From assembly GCA_019232665.1 (NCBI GenBank), contig JAFANN010000182.1, positions 1 through 37,715 of the forward strand: 37,715 nt of DNA, in the 5' to 3' direction. This DNA comes from Caulobacteraceae bacterium. GTDB lineage: Bacteria; Pseudomonadota; Alphaproteobacteria; Caulobacterales; Caulobacteraceae. The translations under genes were made by a program, and so were the position numbers. The notes under the pieces are model-generated. The model had not been told where the DNA came from and did not search any database. It saw nothing but the letters and a program-made list of their open reading frames with translations. Below are positions 7,905-15,934 of this stretch, one piece after another. Every line of letters begins with the position of its first letter. Position 1 is the stretch's first letter.

Positions 7905-8333
7905 TTGTTCTATGCCCTCGCCGCCGTCGCGATCCTGGCCTTGCTGGTGTGGGCAGGGCGGCGTCCAATCCAGACGACCAACGCCGTTCGGCTGGGCTCG
8001 GGAGCCCTTGCAGGCCTCTGCGCCGTGGGAGCCGTGGTGAGCGGCCTGCGCGGAGCATGGATGCTGAGCCTCGCTTTGGTCGGGCTCTCGACCTGGCTGG
8101 GCTATCGGGCCCGCGCTGGTGTCGGCGCCGGCGCTTCGCCGCGAGGCGGAGCCTCCGGCGGAATGACGCAGAGTGAGGCGCGATCCATCTTGGGGGTGGG
8201 CCCCGAGGCGGGGCGAGAAGAGATCGAGGCCGCGTACCGCCGTCTGATGCAGCGGGCGCACCCCGATCGTGGGGGCTCGCCAGGACTCGCCGCGCAGCTA
8301 AATGCCGCGCGGGACCGTCTTCTCAAGCGCTGA
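7905..8333 (+). CDS. Membrane-anchored J-domain (DnaJ/TIM14-like) protein
   Basis: The 142-residue product starts with a hydrophobic anchor (F-Y-A-L-A-A-V-A-I-L-A-L-L-V-W-A-G). Two further hydrophobic stretches span about residues 30-65. A Gly-rich linker leads to a short C-terminal J-domain from about residue 88, with Y-R-R-L-M-Q-R-A-H-P-D-R-G-G; the HPD tripeptide that stimulates Hsp70 ATPase is intact. This layout is like Pam18/TIM14-type proteins. No ATG fits; a TTG at 7905 with GAGG/GAGCGG upstream and directly before the hydrophobic segment is the best start. It follows mipZ on the same strand and is probably co-transcribed. It converges on the carboxypeptidase gene with a 3-nt gap. Confidence 0.8.
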   Translation: MFYALAAVAILALLVWAGRRPIQTTNAVRLGSGALAGLCAVGAVVSGLRGAWMLSLALVGLSTWLGYRARAGVGAGASPRGGASGGMTQSEARSILGVGPEAGREEIEAAYRRLMQRAHPDRGGSPGLAAQLNAARDRLLKR

Positions 8334-8336
8334 AGG

Positions 8337-9626
8337 TCAGACCCGGCGGACGCCGGCGACGCACGGCAGGCCATGGCTGCGGACCGCCGAGCATGCCTCG
8401 TGGGCGGACGCGCGATCGAGGCCGCGGAAGGTCGCCACGTAGGTGCGGCGGTGGCTGGCGACTTCCCCCTGGCCGCCGTCGAGCAGGCGACCGAGATGGC
8501 GAGAGACCAACTCGACGCGCACGCGCGCCGCCTGGCGGCTGCGGAACTGGCCAACCTGCACCCACCAGTCGCGCCGGTCCTCACGGGCTTCCACGCGGCG
8601 GTCGGCGTGCTCGGGCTGCGCTTCGGCGCTCGGGCCGCTCGCATGGGTCAGGATGAGGTTGATCGGATCCGACGCCGGCTCCGGACGCGTGTTGGCGACA
8701 TAACGCACGCCGCCGGCGGCTCCCGGACCGGCGTGTTCGAAAAAGTCTTGGGTCGAGGCAATCTGCTCGCCGTGGTCGCGGCGATCCTCGACATCGAAGC
8801 CGGTCAAAAGCAGGTTTTCAACGTTCGCGTTGCGCGCCGCACTGGAGGAATTGCCCATCACGATGACGATCAGCCGGTGGCCGTTGCGGACCGCCGAAGC
8901 GTCCAGGTTGAATCCCGCGGCGTTGGTGAAGCCGGTCTTCAGGCCATCCAACCCGGGCATGTGGCCCAGCAAGTGGTTGGTGTTGATGTAGGTGCGACCC
9001 CGGTAGGTGAACGACTGCTGATCGAAGAAGCTGTAGTATTGCGGATAATCATGCAGGATCGCGCGCGTCAGAATGGCGAGGTCGTGGGCGGTCGAGACGT
9101 GGCGGTTGTCAGGCAACCCATTCGGATTGACGAAGCGGGAGTTCTCCATTCCCAACTGGTGGGCCTTGAGCGTCATCATGGCCGCGAAGTTGGAGGAGGT
9201 GCCGCCGATCTTCTCGGCCAGGGCCATCGCCATGTCGTTGGCCGAGTGCACGGCCATCGCGTACATCGCGTCGCGGACTGAGATGCGTTCGCCGGCCCGC
9301 AGCCCGAGCTTCGTCGGCGGCTGCGCCGCGGCGAAGGGAGAGACGACGATCTCGTCATCGAGATGGAGCCGGCCCGAAGCGAGGGCCTCGAAGGCCATAT
9401 AGAACGTCATCACCTTCGTGACAGACGCCGGATACCGAAGGCTGTCGGCGCGCTCGCTGTAGAGGATCTCGCCGGTCGAGGCGTCCATCACGATAGCCGT
9501 GGCCCTGGGCTCGCCCACCGGAACCCGCGCGAGAGGGCTCAGCCCTTGAGACACCGCAGGGGACAAAGGAACAGCCGAGCAGAGCAGGGCGGCGACCAAA
9601 GCGAAAGGGCGAGCGCGCGCGAGCAT
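8337..9626 (-). CDS. D-alanyl-D-alanine carboxypeptidase (S11 family) with C-terminal SPOR domain
   Basis: This exported penicillin-binding protein trims the terminal D-Ala of peptidoglycan stem peptides. It has a signal peptide in the first 28 residues. The S-x-x-K motif S-V-T-K is near residue 68, S-A-N near 128 and K-T-G near 230, so all three active-site motifs are present. The last 70 residues (W-W-V-Q-V-G-Q-F-R-S-R onward) look like a SPOR domain, which binds glycan strands lacking stem peptides at the septum. This suggests activity at the division site. Starts at GTG 9629 and ATG 9626 are adjacent; neither has a strong Shine-Dalgarno, and I list the ATG. It is of the DacC/DacF type. 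Confidence 0.9.
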   Translation of the reverse strand: MLARARPFALVAALLCSAVPLSPAVSQGLSPLARVPVGEPRATAIVMDASTGEILYSERADSLRYPASVTKVMTFYMAFEALASGRLHLDDEIVVSPFAAAQPPTKLGLRAGERISVRDAMYAMAVHSANDMAMALAEKIGGTSSNFAAMMTLKAHQLGMENSRFVNPNGLPDNRHVSTAHDLAILTRAILHDYPQYYSFFDQQSFTYRGRTYINTNHLLGHMPGLDGLKTGFTNAAGFNLDASAVRNGHRLIVIVMGNSSSAARNANVENLLLTGFDVEDRRDHGEQIASTQDFFEHAGPGAAGGVRYVANTRPEPASDPINLILTHASGPSAEAQPEHADRRVEAREDRRDWWVQVGQFRSRQAARVRVELVSRHLGRLLDGGQGEVASHRRTYVATFRGLDRASAHEACSAVRSHGLPCVAGVRRV

Positions 9627-9783
9627 CACGGTGAGGGGTTCCAGCTTTACTACGGAGAGACAGCGTTCAGGCCGCCTCCAGACGCTGACAGTGACCTATC
9701 GGTGTTTCGCGAAAGTAAACAAGAGCTAAGGTAGCCAAGCCGCGCGGCGGATCGCGGCGCCGCGGTCACGAAGGTGTGATTTA

Positions 9784-9831
9784 TTGTGCAGTGCACAAAA
9801 ATTCGTTGACGATCGCAGTGCAGCATGGCAC
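9784..9831 (+). promoter_or_regulatory. Palindromic operator candidate (PhaR-like) and -35 element upstream of phasin gene
   Basis: A perfect 15-bp palindrome, TTGTGCA-G-TGCACAA, lies at 9784-9798. A second, looser one with GTGC and GCAC arms lies at 9818-9831. Between them is TTGACG at 9806-9811, a good -35. No convincing -10 was found. In alphaproteobacteria the repressor PhaR binds TGC-rich palindromes before phasin genes, so this is a plausible PhaR operator. The rest of the 297-nt gap to the divergent carboxypeptidase gene holds a 10-bp palindrome (TTTCGCGAAA, 9705-9714) and no gene. Confidence 0.5.
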
Positions 9832-9923
9832 CATCACATTGCTGGGAACGGGCTGCAGGAGGACTGCACCGGCTCGAGTCGCAGTATCCGCCGCCTCGCA
9901 CCAACCACTTTGGAGCCCGCTTC

Positions 9924-10358
9924 ATGGACGCCACGACCGAAGCCGCAAAGACGGCTCACGACTATTTCTACGCCGGCAACGCCGCGTTCAAGGACAGCAT
10001 CGAAAAGTCGATTGCTGCTCTCTACGAGATCAATGCTCATTCGAAGAAGAACCTCGAAGCGATGATCGCTTCGATGACTGCCGCCGCCAAGGGCGCCGAG
10101 ACGGTGGGCGCCCGCGCCATCGCCTTCTCGAAGAAGTCCGTCGAAGACCAACTCGCCGCGGGCAAGGCTCTCGCCAGCGCCAAGAGCGTGCAGGAAGTCG
10201 TCGAGCTGCAGACGAACTACGCCAAGACCGCCCTCGAGTCGCTCGTAACCGAAGTGAACGAGATCGCCGGCGCCGTCTCCGGCTCGGTGAAGGACGCCAT
10301 GTCGCCGATCAACGAGCGGGTCACCGCCATGGTCGAGCGGGTCCAGACCGTCCGCTAA
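9924..10358 (+). CDS. Phasin family protein
   Basis: Phasins coat polyhydroxyalkanoate granules and control their size and number. The 144-residue product is almost entirely helical and Ala/Lys/Glu-rich. It has the phasin_2 pattern: A-F-K-D-S-I-E-K-S near the start, A-F-S-K-K-S-V-E-D-Q in the middle, and E-L-Q-T-N-Y-A-K-T-A-L-E-S-L-V-T-E, a signature segment. It has no signal peptide or membrane segment. The ATG at 9924 has GGAG 8 nt upstream. It is monocistronic: a palindromic operator region lies before it and a strong intrinsic terminator follows. No PHA synthase is in the window. Confidence 0.88.
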   Translation: MDATTEAAKTAHDYFYAGNAAFKDSIEKSIAALYEINAHSKKNLEAMIASMTAAAKGAETVGARAIAFSKKSVEDQLAAGKALASAKSVQEVVELQTNYAKTALESLVTEVNEIAGAVSGSVKDAMSPINERVTAMVERVQTVR

Positions 10359-10390
10359 TCCCTGCGGCCATCTACAGCCGACGTTTCTTT

Positions 10391-10425
10391 AAGGGCCCGG
10401 TTGTCGAGAGACGGCCGGGCCTTTT
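10391..10425 (+). terminator. Rho-independent terminator after phasin gene
   Basis: A 10-bp stem (10391-10400 pairing with 10415-10424, one G-U pair) with a 14-nt loop ends in a short T run at 10422-10425. It begins 32 nt after the phasin stop codon and isolates the phasin transcript from the RidA operon. Confidence 0.85.
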
Positions 10426-10487
10426 CGCGTCTTCAGGTCGTACGGCGCGGCTTCCCCGGCTCTGGGTCGCGCGCTAAGACGACGCCA

Positions 10488-10949
10488 ATGAGCACACCAA
10501 ACACACGGCTCGCGGAGCTCGGAATCACGCTTCCCACACCGGTCGCGCCGGTGGCGAACTATGTCCCGTTCGTCAGGTCGGGAGCCTTGGTCCACATCTC
10601 GGGCCAGGTGTCCGTGGACGCTGACGGCGGGATCAGAGGCGTCGTCGGCGAAGAGGTGGACCTGCGACGCGCTACGCTGGCCGCGCGCCTCTGCGGCCTG
10701 AACCTGATCGCCCAGATGAGCGCAGCGGTCGATGGCGACCTTTCCCGGGTGCGCCGCGTGGTCAGGCTCGGCGGCTTCGTCCAGGCCGGCCCCGGTTTCT
10801 TCGATATCCCGCGGGTCGTGAATGGCGCATCGGACCTCATGGTCGAGGTGTTCGGGGACGCAGGTCGGCACGCGCGCTCGGCGGTCGGCGTCTACCGGTT
10901 GCCGATGAACTTCGCGGTTGAGGTCGACGCGATCGTCGAGGTTGCATGA
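10488..10949 (+). CDS. RidA (YjgF/YER057c/UK114) family protein
   Basis: RidA enzymes hydrolyse reactive enamine/imine intermediates to ketoacids. The 153-residue product belongs to the longer RidA-like subgroup that opens with L-P-x-P-x-x-P-V-A-N-Y-V-P-F-V-R-S-G and L-V-H-I-S-G-Q-V. The later A-R-S-A-V-G-V-Y-R-L-P segment keeps the Arg that in E. coli RidA (Arg105) holds the substrate carboxylate. The ATG at 10488 is chosen because the protein then begins at the normal family position; upstream sequence in this frame overlaps the phasin terminator. Its stop overlaps the GDPD start as ATGA. It is the first gene of a four-gene coupled operon. Confidence 0.88.
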   Translation: MSTPNTRLAELGITLPTPVAPVANYVPFVRSGALVHISGQVSVDADGGIRGVVGEEVDLRRATLAARLCGLNLIAQMSAAVDGDLSRVRRVVRLGGFVQAGPGFFDIPRVVNGASDLMVEVFGDAGRHARSAVGVYRLPMNFAVEVDAIVEVA

Positions 10950-11698
10950 AGGCGGCGTTCGGCGAGCTATGGGACCTGCTGTTCCATCCGCCGATCGCGC
11001 ATCGCGGATTATGGGCGGCTGATGGCGCGCCAGAGAACTCGCTGGCCGCGTTCCAGGCGGCGTGTTCGGCAGGCTATGGCATCGAACTCGATGTCCAGCG
11101 GACCGCGGACGGCGAAGCAGTCGTGTTCCATGACACGACCCTCGAGCGGATGACCACCGCGTCCGGGCGGATCTCCGATCACACAGCCGCCGACATCGCC
11201 GCCCTGCGCCTCAAAGGCACGGACGAGACCATCCCCACGCTGGCCGACGTGCTGACGCTCGTCGGTCACCGGGCGATGGTGCACATCGAGATCAAGACGC
11301 CATTCGGCGAGGTCGGCCCGCTCGAGCGGCGGGTCTGCGAAGTCCTTGTCGACCACAACGGGCCCACCTGCGTCATCGGCTTCAATCCCTACAGCCACGC
11401 CTGGTTCGCCGATCACCACCCGCGGATCCTGCGCGGCCTGAACAGCTATTCCTACGGCGGGCGCGACGCACGGACCCTGTCGCCCGAGATCCGCAAGAAA
11501 TATGCGGCTTTGGAGCATGTGACGATCGCGAAGCCCCATTTCCTCGCCCTCAGTGTCGATATGCTGCCTCACCCGCGCGCGACGGTCCTTCGCAAGGACG
11601 GGATGCCGGTGATTGGTTGGACCGTGCGGGAACCGGCGCAATGGGATCGTATCTGCAGCCATTGCGACAACCTGATCTTCGAGGGCTTCGCGGCTTGA
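10946..11698 (+). CDS. Glycerophosphodiester phosphodiesterase family protein
   Basis: This 250-residue TIM-barrel enzyme hydrolyses glycerophosphodiesters to glycerol-3-phosphate and an alcohol. Visible motifs are I-A-H-R-G at residues 17-21, P-E-N-S-L-A-A-F, G-I-E-L-D-V-Q with the metal-binding Glu and Asp, and V-V-F-H-D with the second catalytic His. I-E-I-K-T follows in the next strand. The C-terminal V-I-G-W-T-V-R is typical. There is no signal peptide, so it is probably cytoplasmic. It overlaps RidA by ATGA and the next gene by TTGA. Confidence 0.92.
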   Translation: MKAAFGELWDLLFHPPIAHRGLWAADGAPENSLAAFQAACSAGYGIELDVQRTADGEAVVFHDTTLERMTTASGRISDHTAADIAALRLKGTDETIPTLADVLTLVGHRAMVHIEIKTPFGEVGPLERRVCEVLVDHNGPTCVIGFNPYSHAWFADHHPRILRGLNSYSYGGRDARTLSPEIRKKYAALEHVTIAKPHFLALSVDMLPHPRATVLRKDGMPVIGWTVREPAQWDRICSHCDNLIFEGFAA

Positions 11699-12864
11699 GT
11701 TCACCTACCGTCTCGGTCAGCGTCCACCGGCGGATCGCCGAGATTGGCCGCAAGGACTGGGACGCCTGCGCAACACCGGGCGGCGCGACCTACAATCCGT
11801 TTGTCTCGTACGATTTCCTCGACTGCCTGGAAGAGTCCGGATGCGCGGTCGAACGGACCGGTTGGGGCCCCCAGCACCTCGCCGCTCACGACGACACAGG
11901 CGCCGTCGCCGCGGTAGCACCGCTCTACCTGAAGTCGCACAGCCAGGGCGAATACATCTTCGACCATGCCTGGGCCGACGCCTACGAGCGCGCCGGCGGC
12001 CGCTACTACCCCAAGCTAGTGAGCGCCTCGCCGTTCTCGCCTGTCACCGGGCCTCGCCTTCTGGTCCGCGACATCGCGCAGGTCGAGCGGGGGCGGCAAT
12101 GGCTGCTCCAGGCGGCCCTGACCGTGTGCGACCGGTTCGGTGTCTGCGCTTTCGGGGTGAACTTCCCGACCGAAGACGAGTGGCGGTTCATGGGGCGGCA
12201 CGGCATGCTGCTGCGCCAGAACCAGCAGTACCACTGGTTGAACCCCGGCTACGCCACGTTCGATGAATTCCTTGCCGCCCTCTCGTCAGGGCGGCGCAAG
12301 ACGATCCGGCGGGAGAGGCGAGACGCCGCCGCCGGCCTGGAGATCGTGCAGCTCAGCGGGTCGGACCTGACCGAGGCGCATTGGGACGCTTTCTTCGGCT
12401 TCTACATGGACACCGGCTCGCGCAAATGGGGCCGACCATATCTGAACCGGCGTTTCTTCTCCCTCCTGGGCGAACGGATGGCCGATCGCGTCCTCCTGGT
12501 GATGGCGAAGAAGGGTGGGCGATGGATCGCCGGCGCGCTGAACCTGATCGGTTCGGACTGCCTCTATGGCCGCAACTGGGGCTGTCTCGAGGACGTCCCC
12601 TTCCTCCACTTCGAGCTGTGCTACTACCAGGCCATCGACTACGCCATCACCCATGGCCTCGCTCGGGTGGAGGCAGGCGCCCAGGGGCAGCACAAGATCG
12701 CCCGAGGCTATCTTCCGAGCGCAGTGTATTCCGCGCACTACATCGCCGACCGGGCGCTGCGCGCGCCGGTGGCCCGGTTCCTGGAGGAGGAGCGTCGCAG
12801 CGTGCAGGGGGAGATGGACTGGTTGGCGGAAGAGTATTCGCCGTTCAGGCAGGTGGGTTCATGA
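11695..12864 (+). CDS. FemAB-like/COG3146 N-acyltransferase family protein
   Basis: The 389-residue product belongs to the DUF482/PF04339 group, described as 'peptidogalycan biosynthesis/recognition' and built on a FemAB/GNAT-like fold. Diagnostic pieces are N-P-F-V-S-Y-D-F-L-D-C-L-E-E-S-G-C near residue 35, Y-P-K-L-V-S-A-S-P-F-S-P-V-T-G-P-R-L, and Q-Y-H-W-L-N-P-G-Y. The late H-F-E-L-C-Y-Y-Q-A-I-D-Y and V-E-A-G-A-Q-G-Q-H-K-I-A-R-G-Y are the strongest family marks. The substrate is unknown. The TTG at 11695 gives a 4-nt TTGA overlap with the GDPD stop and places the protein start where relatives begin; GAGGG lies upstream. The next gene starts in an ATGA overlap. Confidence 0.85.
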   Translation: MSSPTVSVSVHRRIAEIGRKDWDACATPGGATYNPFVSYDFLDCLEESGCAVERTGWGPQHLAAHDDTGAVAAVAPLYLKSHSQGEYIFDHAWADAYERAGGRYYPKLVSASPFSPVTGPRLLVRDIAQVERGRQWLLQAALTVCDRFGVCAFGVNFPTEDEWRFMGRHGMLLRQNQQYHWLNPGYATFDEFLAALSSGRRKTIRRERRDAAAGLEIVQLSGSDLTEAHWDAFFGFYMDTGSRKWGRPYLNRRFFSLLGERMADRVLLVMAKKGGRWIAGALNLIGSDCLYGRNWGCLEDVPFLHFELCYYQAIDYAITHGLARVEAGAQGQHKIARGYLPSAVYSAHYIADRALRAPVARFLEEERRSVQGEMDWLAEEYSPFRQVGS

Positions 12865-13469
12865 GCCTGGAGGCTGGCGGGGGTCCATGGCCGCCGGAAG
12901 CGGAGTTGCACGGCGATCACGCCTCTCTCGTTCCCCTGAGACCGGAGCACGCGTCCGCACTCACGGAGGCGGTCAAGGACGGGGAGCTCTGGCGTCTTTG
13001 GTACACCAGCGTGCCAGCGCCCGACGAGATGGAGGCGGAGATCGCGCGCCGCCTCGATCTCAGGGCGAAGGGCTCGATGCAGCCCTTCGCCGTGCTGGAA
13101 GCCGGCTCTGGCCGTCCCGTCGGGATGACCACCTACATGAACATCGACGCGGCGAATCGCCGGGTGGAGATCGGATCGACTTGGTACTCCACATCCGTCC
13201 AACGGTCGGGCGTGAACACTGAGTGCAAGCGCATGCTGCTCGGACGGGCGTTCGAGGAGCTGGACTGCATCGCCGTCGAGTTCCGCACCCACTTCTTCAA
13301 CCATCAGAGCCGGCGGGCGATCGAGCGGCTCGGCGCGAAGCTGGATGGCATCCTGCGCAGTCATCAGCGCAGCCGCGACGGCGTGCTGCGGGACACCTGC
13401 GTCTATTCGATCATCGCATCCGAGTGGCCGACAGTGCGCCGGCACCTCGACTTTCAGCTCGACCGCTAG
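12861..13469 (+). CDS. GNAT family N-acetyltransferase (RimJ/RimL-like)
   Basis: The 202-residue product has the RimJ/RimL-type GNAT pattern: L-V-P-L-R-P-E-H at the N-terminus, a G-M-T-T-Y-M-N-I-D strand, V-E-I-G-S-T-W-Y, and a helix (N-T-E-C-K-R-M-L-L-G-R-A-F-E-E-L) in the acetyl-CoA-binding region. The C-terminal half has R-A-I-E-R-L-G-A-K-L-D-G-I-L-R and R-D-T-C-V-Y-S-I-I, typical of this branch. It may acetylate a protein N-terminus or a small amine; the substrate cannot be told. The ATG at 12861 overlaps the preceding stop as ATGA, ending the four-gene operon. Confidence 0.87.
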   Translation: MSLEAGGGPWPPEAELHGDHASLVPLRPEHASALTEAVKDGELWRLWYTSVPAPDEMEAEIARRLDLRAKGSMQPFAVLEAGSGRPVGMTTYMNIDAANRRVEIGSTWYSTSVQRSGVNTECKRMLLGRAFEELDCIAVEFRTHFFNHQSRRAIERLGAKLDGILRSHQRSRDGVLRDTCVYSIIASEWPTVRRHLDFQLDR

Positions 13470-13581
13470 CCGATCGACATCAGGTCGCGCCGACCTCGCG
13501 TTGCAGGCGAGCACGCCACCCGGTAGGGTCTGGCCAAGCCCTCTCCCGCCAGGGCCAAATCAGCCGGAGTTCAAAAGGTCG

Positions 13582-14409
13582 GTGGTCGATTTCGTAGAAG
13601 AGGTCGAGGAGCGCCTGCGCGCGGAGCGCTACGCGAACTTCGCCAACCGTTGGCTGCCTCTGATAGTGGCCGCGATCGTCGCGATCGTGATCGGCTGGCT
13701 GGGCGTCTGGGGCTGGCGGACCTGGCAGGACCGCAACATCGGCAAGGCCTCGATCACATATGATTCGGCGATGAATGAGCTGGCCTCGGGCGATTCGACC
13801 GGCGCGTTCACCGCGCTCGCGCCTCTGGCGAAGGATGGTCCCGCGGGATACCGGGCTCTCGCCTTGATGGGTCAGGCGGACATCCGCTCGATGGCTGACA
13901 AGGAGAGTGAGGCGGCCGGTCTCTACGATCAGGCGGCCAAGGTCGCGCCGAGCCCGATCCTCCGTGACCTGGCCCGTCTCCGCGCTGCTCAGGCGATTAT
14001 GGACACCGCGCCCTACGCCCAGCTCCAGGCTCGCCTGCAGCCGCTCATCGGAGAGCGCAAGCCATTCGACCTCCTGGCGCGCGAGGCTCTCGCCATGGCC
14101 AAGATCAAGGCCGGCAAGCTGCAGGAGGCGCGGGGCGATCTCAACGCCCTGAGCCTGACCCTCGGCGTCTCGCCTGCGATGCGCCAAAGGACCCAGGCTG
14201 CGATCCAGCTCATCGACAGCGGACAGGCTGCGGCCGTTGGCGCGATCGTGCATCAGGCCGCCACAATGACGCCCTCCGCCGCGAATATTCCGCCTGAGCT
14301 TCTGGGCGGAGCGGCCCCGAAAGCGGGCGGGGCTGACGAAAGCGGCGGTGCGCCGGGCGAGGCGCCGCCACCGTCGGGAGAAGCTCCCGCCCCCGCGCCC
14401 CAAAGCTAA
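13582..14409 (+). CDS. YfgM-like tetratricopeptide membrane protein
   Basis: The 275-residue product has a short cytoplasmic N-terminus (V-E-E-V-E-E-R-L-R-A-E-R-Y) and one transmembrane helix at about residues 22-43. A periplasmic TPR-like helical domain follows, and then an Ala/Pro/Gly-rich tail. The layout and the position directly before bamB and der match YfgM, the SecYEG-associated chaperone partner of PpiD. The GTG at 13582 follows AAAGG and gives a normal family N-terminus. Upstream, the 112-nt gap after the GNAT gene holds a small perfect hairpin at 13482-13496 and no gene. The YfgM role is inferred by position. Confidence 0.8.
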   Translation: MVDFVEEVEERLRAERYANFANRWLPLIVAAIVAIVIGWLGVWGWRTWQDRNIGKASITYDSAMNELASGDSTGAFTALAPLAKDGPAGYRALALMGQADIRSMADKESEAAGLYDQAAKVAPSPILRDLARLRAAQAIMDTAPYAQLQARLQPLIGERKPFDLLAREALAMAKIKAGKLQEARGDLNALSLTLGVSPAMRQRTQAAIQLIDSGQAAAVGAIVHQAATMTPSAANIPPELLGGAAPKAGGADESGGAPGEAPPPSGEAPAPAPQS

Positions 14410-14423
14410 TCCCGGACTCCTAG

Positions 14424-15794
14424 ATGACCACCCGAAGGACGCTCAGCGTCGCCCTGCTGGCTTCGGTCGCCCTGAGCGCATGTTCGACCGTCGGCAAGAT
14501 CAATCCATTCCACGGCCACGAGAATGGTGAAAGAACGGTGGGGAACGCGGCCGACGCCCGAACCAACCGGATTCCTGTCGTTTCGCTCAACGACCAGCTG
14601 AAGGTCTCCGACACCCTCAAGGGCCAGGACTTCTTCATTCCCCAGCCCGCGCCGATGACGAGCTGGCCAGTGCCGGGAGGGACGCCGGAGCAGTCGGTTG
14701 AGAACGTCGCCGCGGCGCCGGACTTCGAGATCGCCTGGCGCAGGTCCATCGGAGCGTCGTCGACGCGCAGGAAGCACGTCACCGCCCCGCCGATCGCGGC
14801 TGGTGGCCGCATCTTCGTCATGGACGGGGTGGCCGAGGTGTCGGCTCACGACGCAAAGACCGGCGCCACGCTCTGGCGCCGCAACGTCATGCCGAAGTCC
14901 CGTCGTAACCATGAGGGCTGGGGCGGCGGCCTCGCCTGGGCGGACGGCAAGGTCTACGCGACCTCGGGATTCCGCGAAGTCGTGCAACTGGACGCGCAGA
15001 CCGGCCAGATCGGCTGGCGCAGCCCCACGGACGCGCCGGTCCATGCCGCGCCGACCGTCTCTGGCGGGCGGGTGTATGCCGTCGACGTCAATGACGAGAT
15101 GCTCGCCTTCAACACCACGGACGGGACCCAGGCGTGGACCTACCAGGCCCTGACCGAACCCGCGCGCATTCTGGAGGCGAGCAGTCCGGCCGTGTCTGGC
15201 GAGACCATCGTCTCCTCGTTCGCTTCGGGCGAACTGGTCGCCTTGCAGGCAGCCAATGGCTCGGAGCTGTGGAACGCCAGCCTCTCACGGACCAGCCGCA
15301 CCAACGCGCTGTCGGAGATCCGCGACATCGGCGGAAGGCCGATCATCTTCCAGACCGACGTCTATGCGATCAGCCACGCCGACGTCATGGCCGCGGTGGA
15401 CTTCCGCACTGGCGCGCCGCGCTGGAGTATCCCGCTCTCCGGCATCACCACGCCCTGGGCGGCGGGAGACGTCGTCTACGCGGTGGATCTGGCCGGGCGG
15501 GTGGCGTGCATTTCGCGCGAGAGCGGTCAGATATACTGGATCCACGAACTGGATCCGGACGGCTCGGTGAAAAAGAAGAAGAAGCTGCAGCGACTCTACT
15601 GGGCCAGTCCGGTGCTGGCTTCGAACCGCCTGATCATCGCCAACAACTTCGGGGATATCGTGGCCCTCGACCCCAAGAAGGGAACGCTGCTGAAGAAGCT
15701 GAAGCTCGGCTCCGGCGACCTCATCGGTCCGATCGCGGTCGACGGCATGGTCTACGTCGTCACCGACAAGGCCGAGCTCGTGGCGATACGATAA
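14424..15794 (+). CDS. bamB: Outer membrane assembly lipoprotein BamB
   Basis: BamB is the beta-propeller scaffold lipoprotein of the BAM complex that inserts outer membrane proteins. The 456-residue product has a lipoprotein signal with lipobox L-S-A-C at about residues 17-20. An eight-bladed PQQ-like propeller follows, seen as repeated blades such as A-K-T-G-A-T-L-W-R, A-Q-T-G-Q-I-G-W-R, T-T-D-G-T-Q-A-W and R-E-S-G-Q-I-Y-W. It starts 14 nt after the TPR gene and precedes der, the order also seen in E. coli (yfgM-bamB-der). A Lys run (K-K-K-K-K-L-Q-R-L-Y-W) occurs in a late blade loop. Confidence 0.93.
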   Translation: MTTRRTLSVALLASVALSACSTVGKINPFHGHENGERTVGNAADARTNRIPVVSLNDQLKVSDTLKGQDFFIPQPAPMTSWPVPGGTPEQSVENVAAAPDFEIAWRRSIGASSTRRKHVTAPPIAAGGRIFVMDGVAEVSAHDAKTGATLWRRNVMPKSRRNHEGWGGGLAWADGKVYATSGFREVVQLDAQTGQIGWRSPTDAPVHAAPTVSGGRVYAVDVNDEMLAFNTTDGTQAWTYQALTEPARILEASSPAVSGETIVSSFASGELVALQAANGSELWNASLSRTSRTNALSEIRDIGGRPIIFQTDVYAISHADVMAAVDFRTGAPRWSIPLSGITTPWAAGDVVYAVDLAGRVACISRESGQIYWIHELDPDGSVKKKKKLQRLYWASPVLASNRLIIANNFGDIVALDPKKGTLLKKLKLGSGDLIGPIAVDGMVYVVTDKAELVAIR

Positions 15795-15800
15795 TGAATC

Positions 15801-15916
15801 GAGCGCTTTCCGCCGAAGCGGGCACTGGTTCGGCGACGAGAAAGCGCTCCAAGTGTACGAATCTAGAGCAAATCATCTCCGTTCAGGCGGGTCCGCCTGA
15901 ACGGAGATTGCTCTAG
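15801..15916. repeat. Palindromic REP-like intergenic element (two hairpins)
   Basis: Two strong inverted repeats fill the bamB-der gap. The first pairs GAGCGCTTTC (15801-15810) with GAAAGCGCTC (15840-15849), and inside it CGCCGAA (15811-15817) with TTCGGCG (15829-15835). The second has a perfect 16-bp stem (15875-15890 with 15893-15908) and an outer 8-bp CTAGAGCA/TGCTCTAG pair (15863-15870 with 15909-15916), with a 4-nt bulge. Elements of this look are scattered through alphaproteobacterial intergenic regions. There is no T tract, so it is not a standard terminator. It ends 18 nt before the der ATG. Confidence 0.85.
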
Positions 15917-15934
15917 CGGCGGGCGCGTCTCGCC

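Noticed and set aside
13482-13496. Small hairpin (AGGTCG-CGC-CGACCT) after the GNAT gene as a terminator
   Set aside because: The stem is only 6 bp and no T tract follows, so it cannot be called a terminator.
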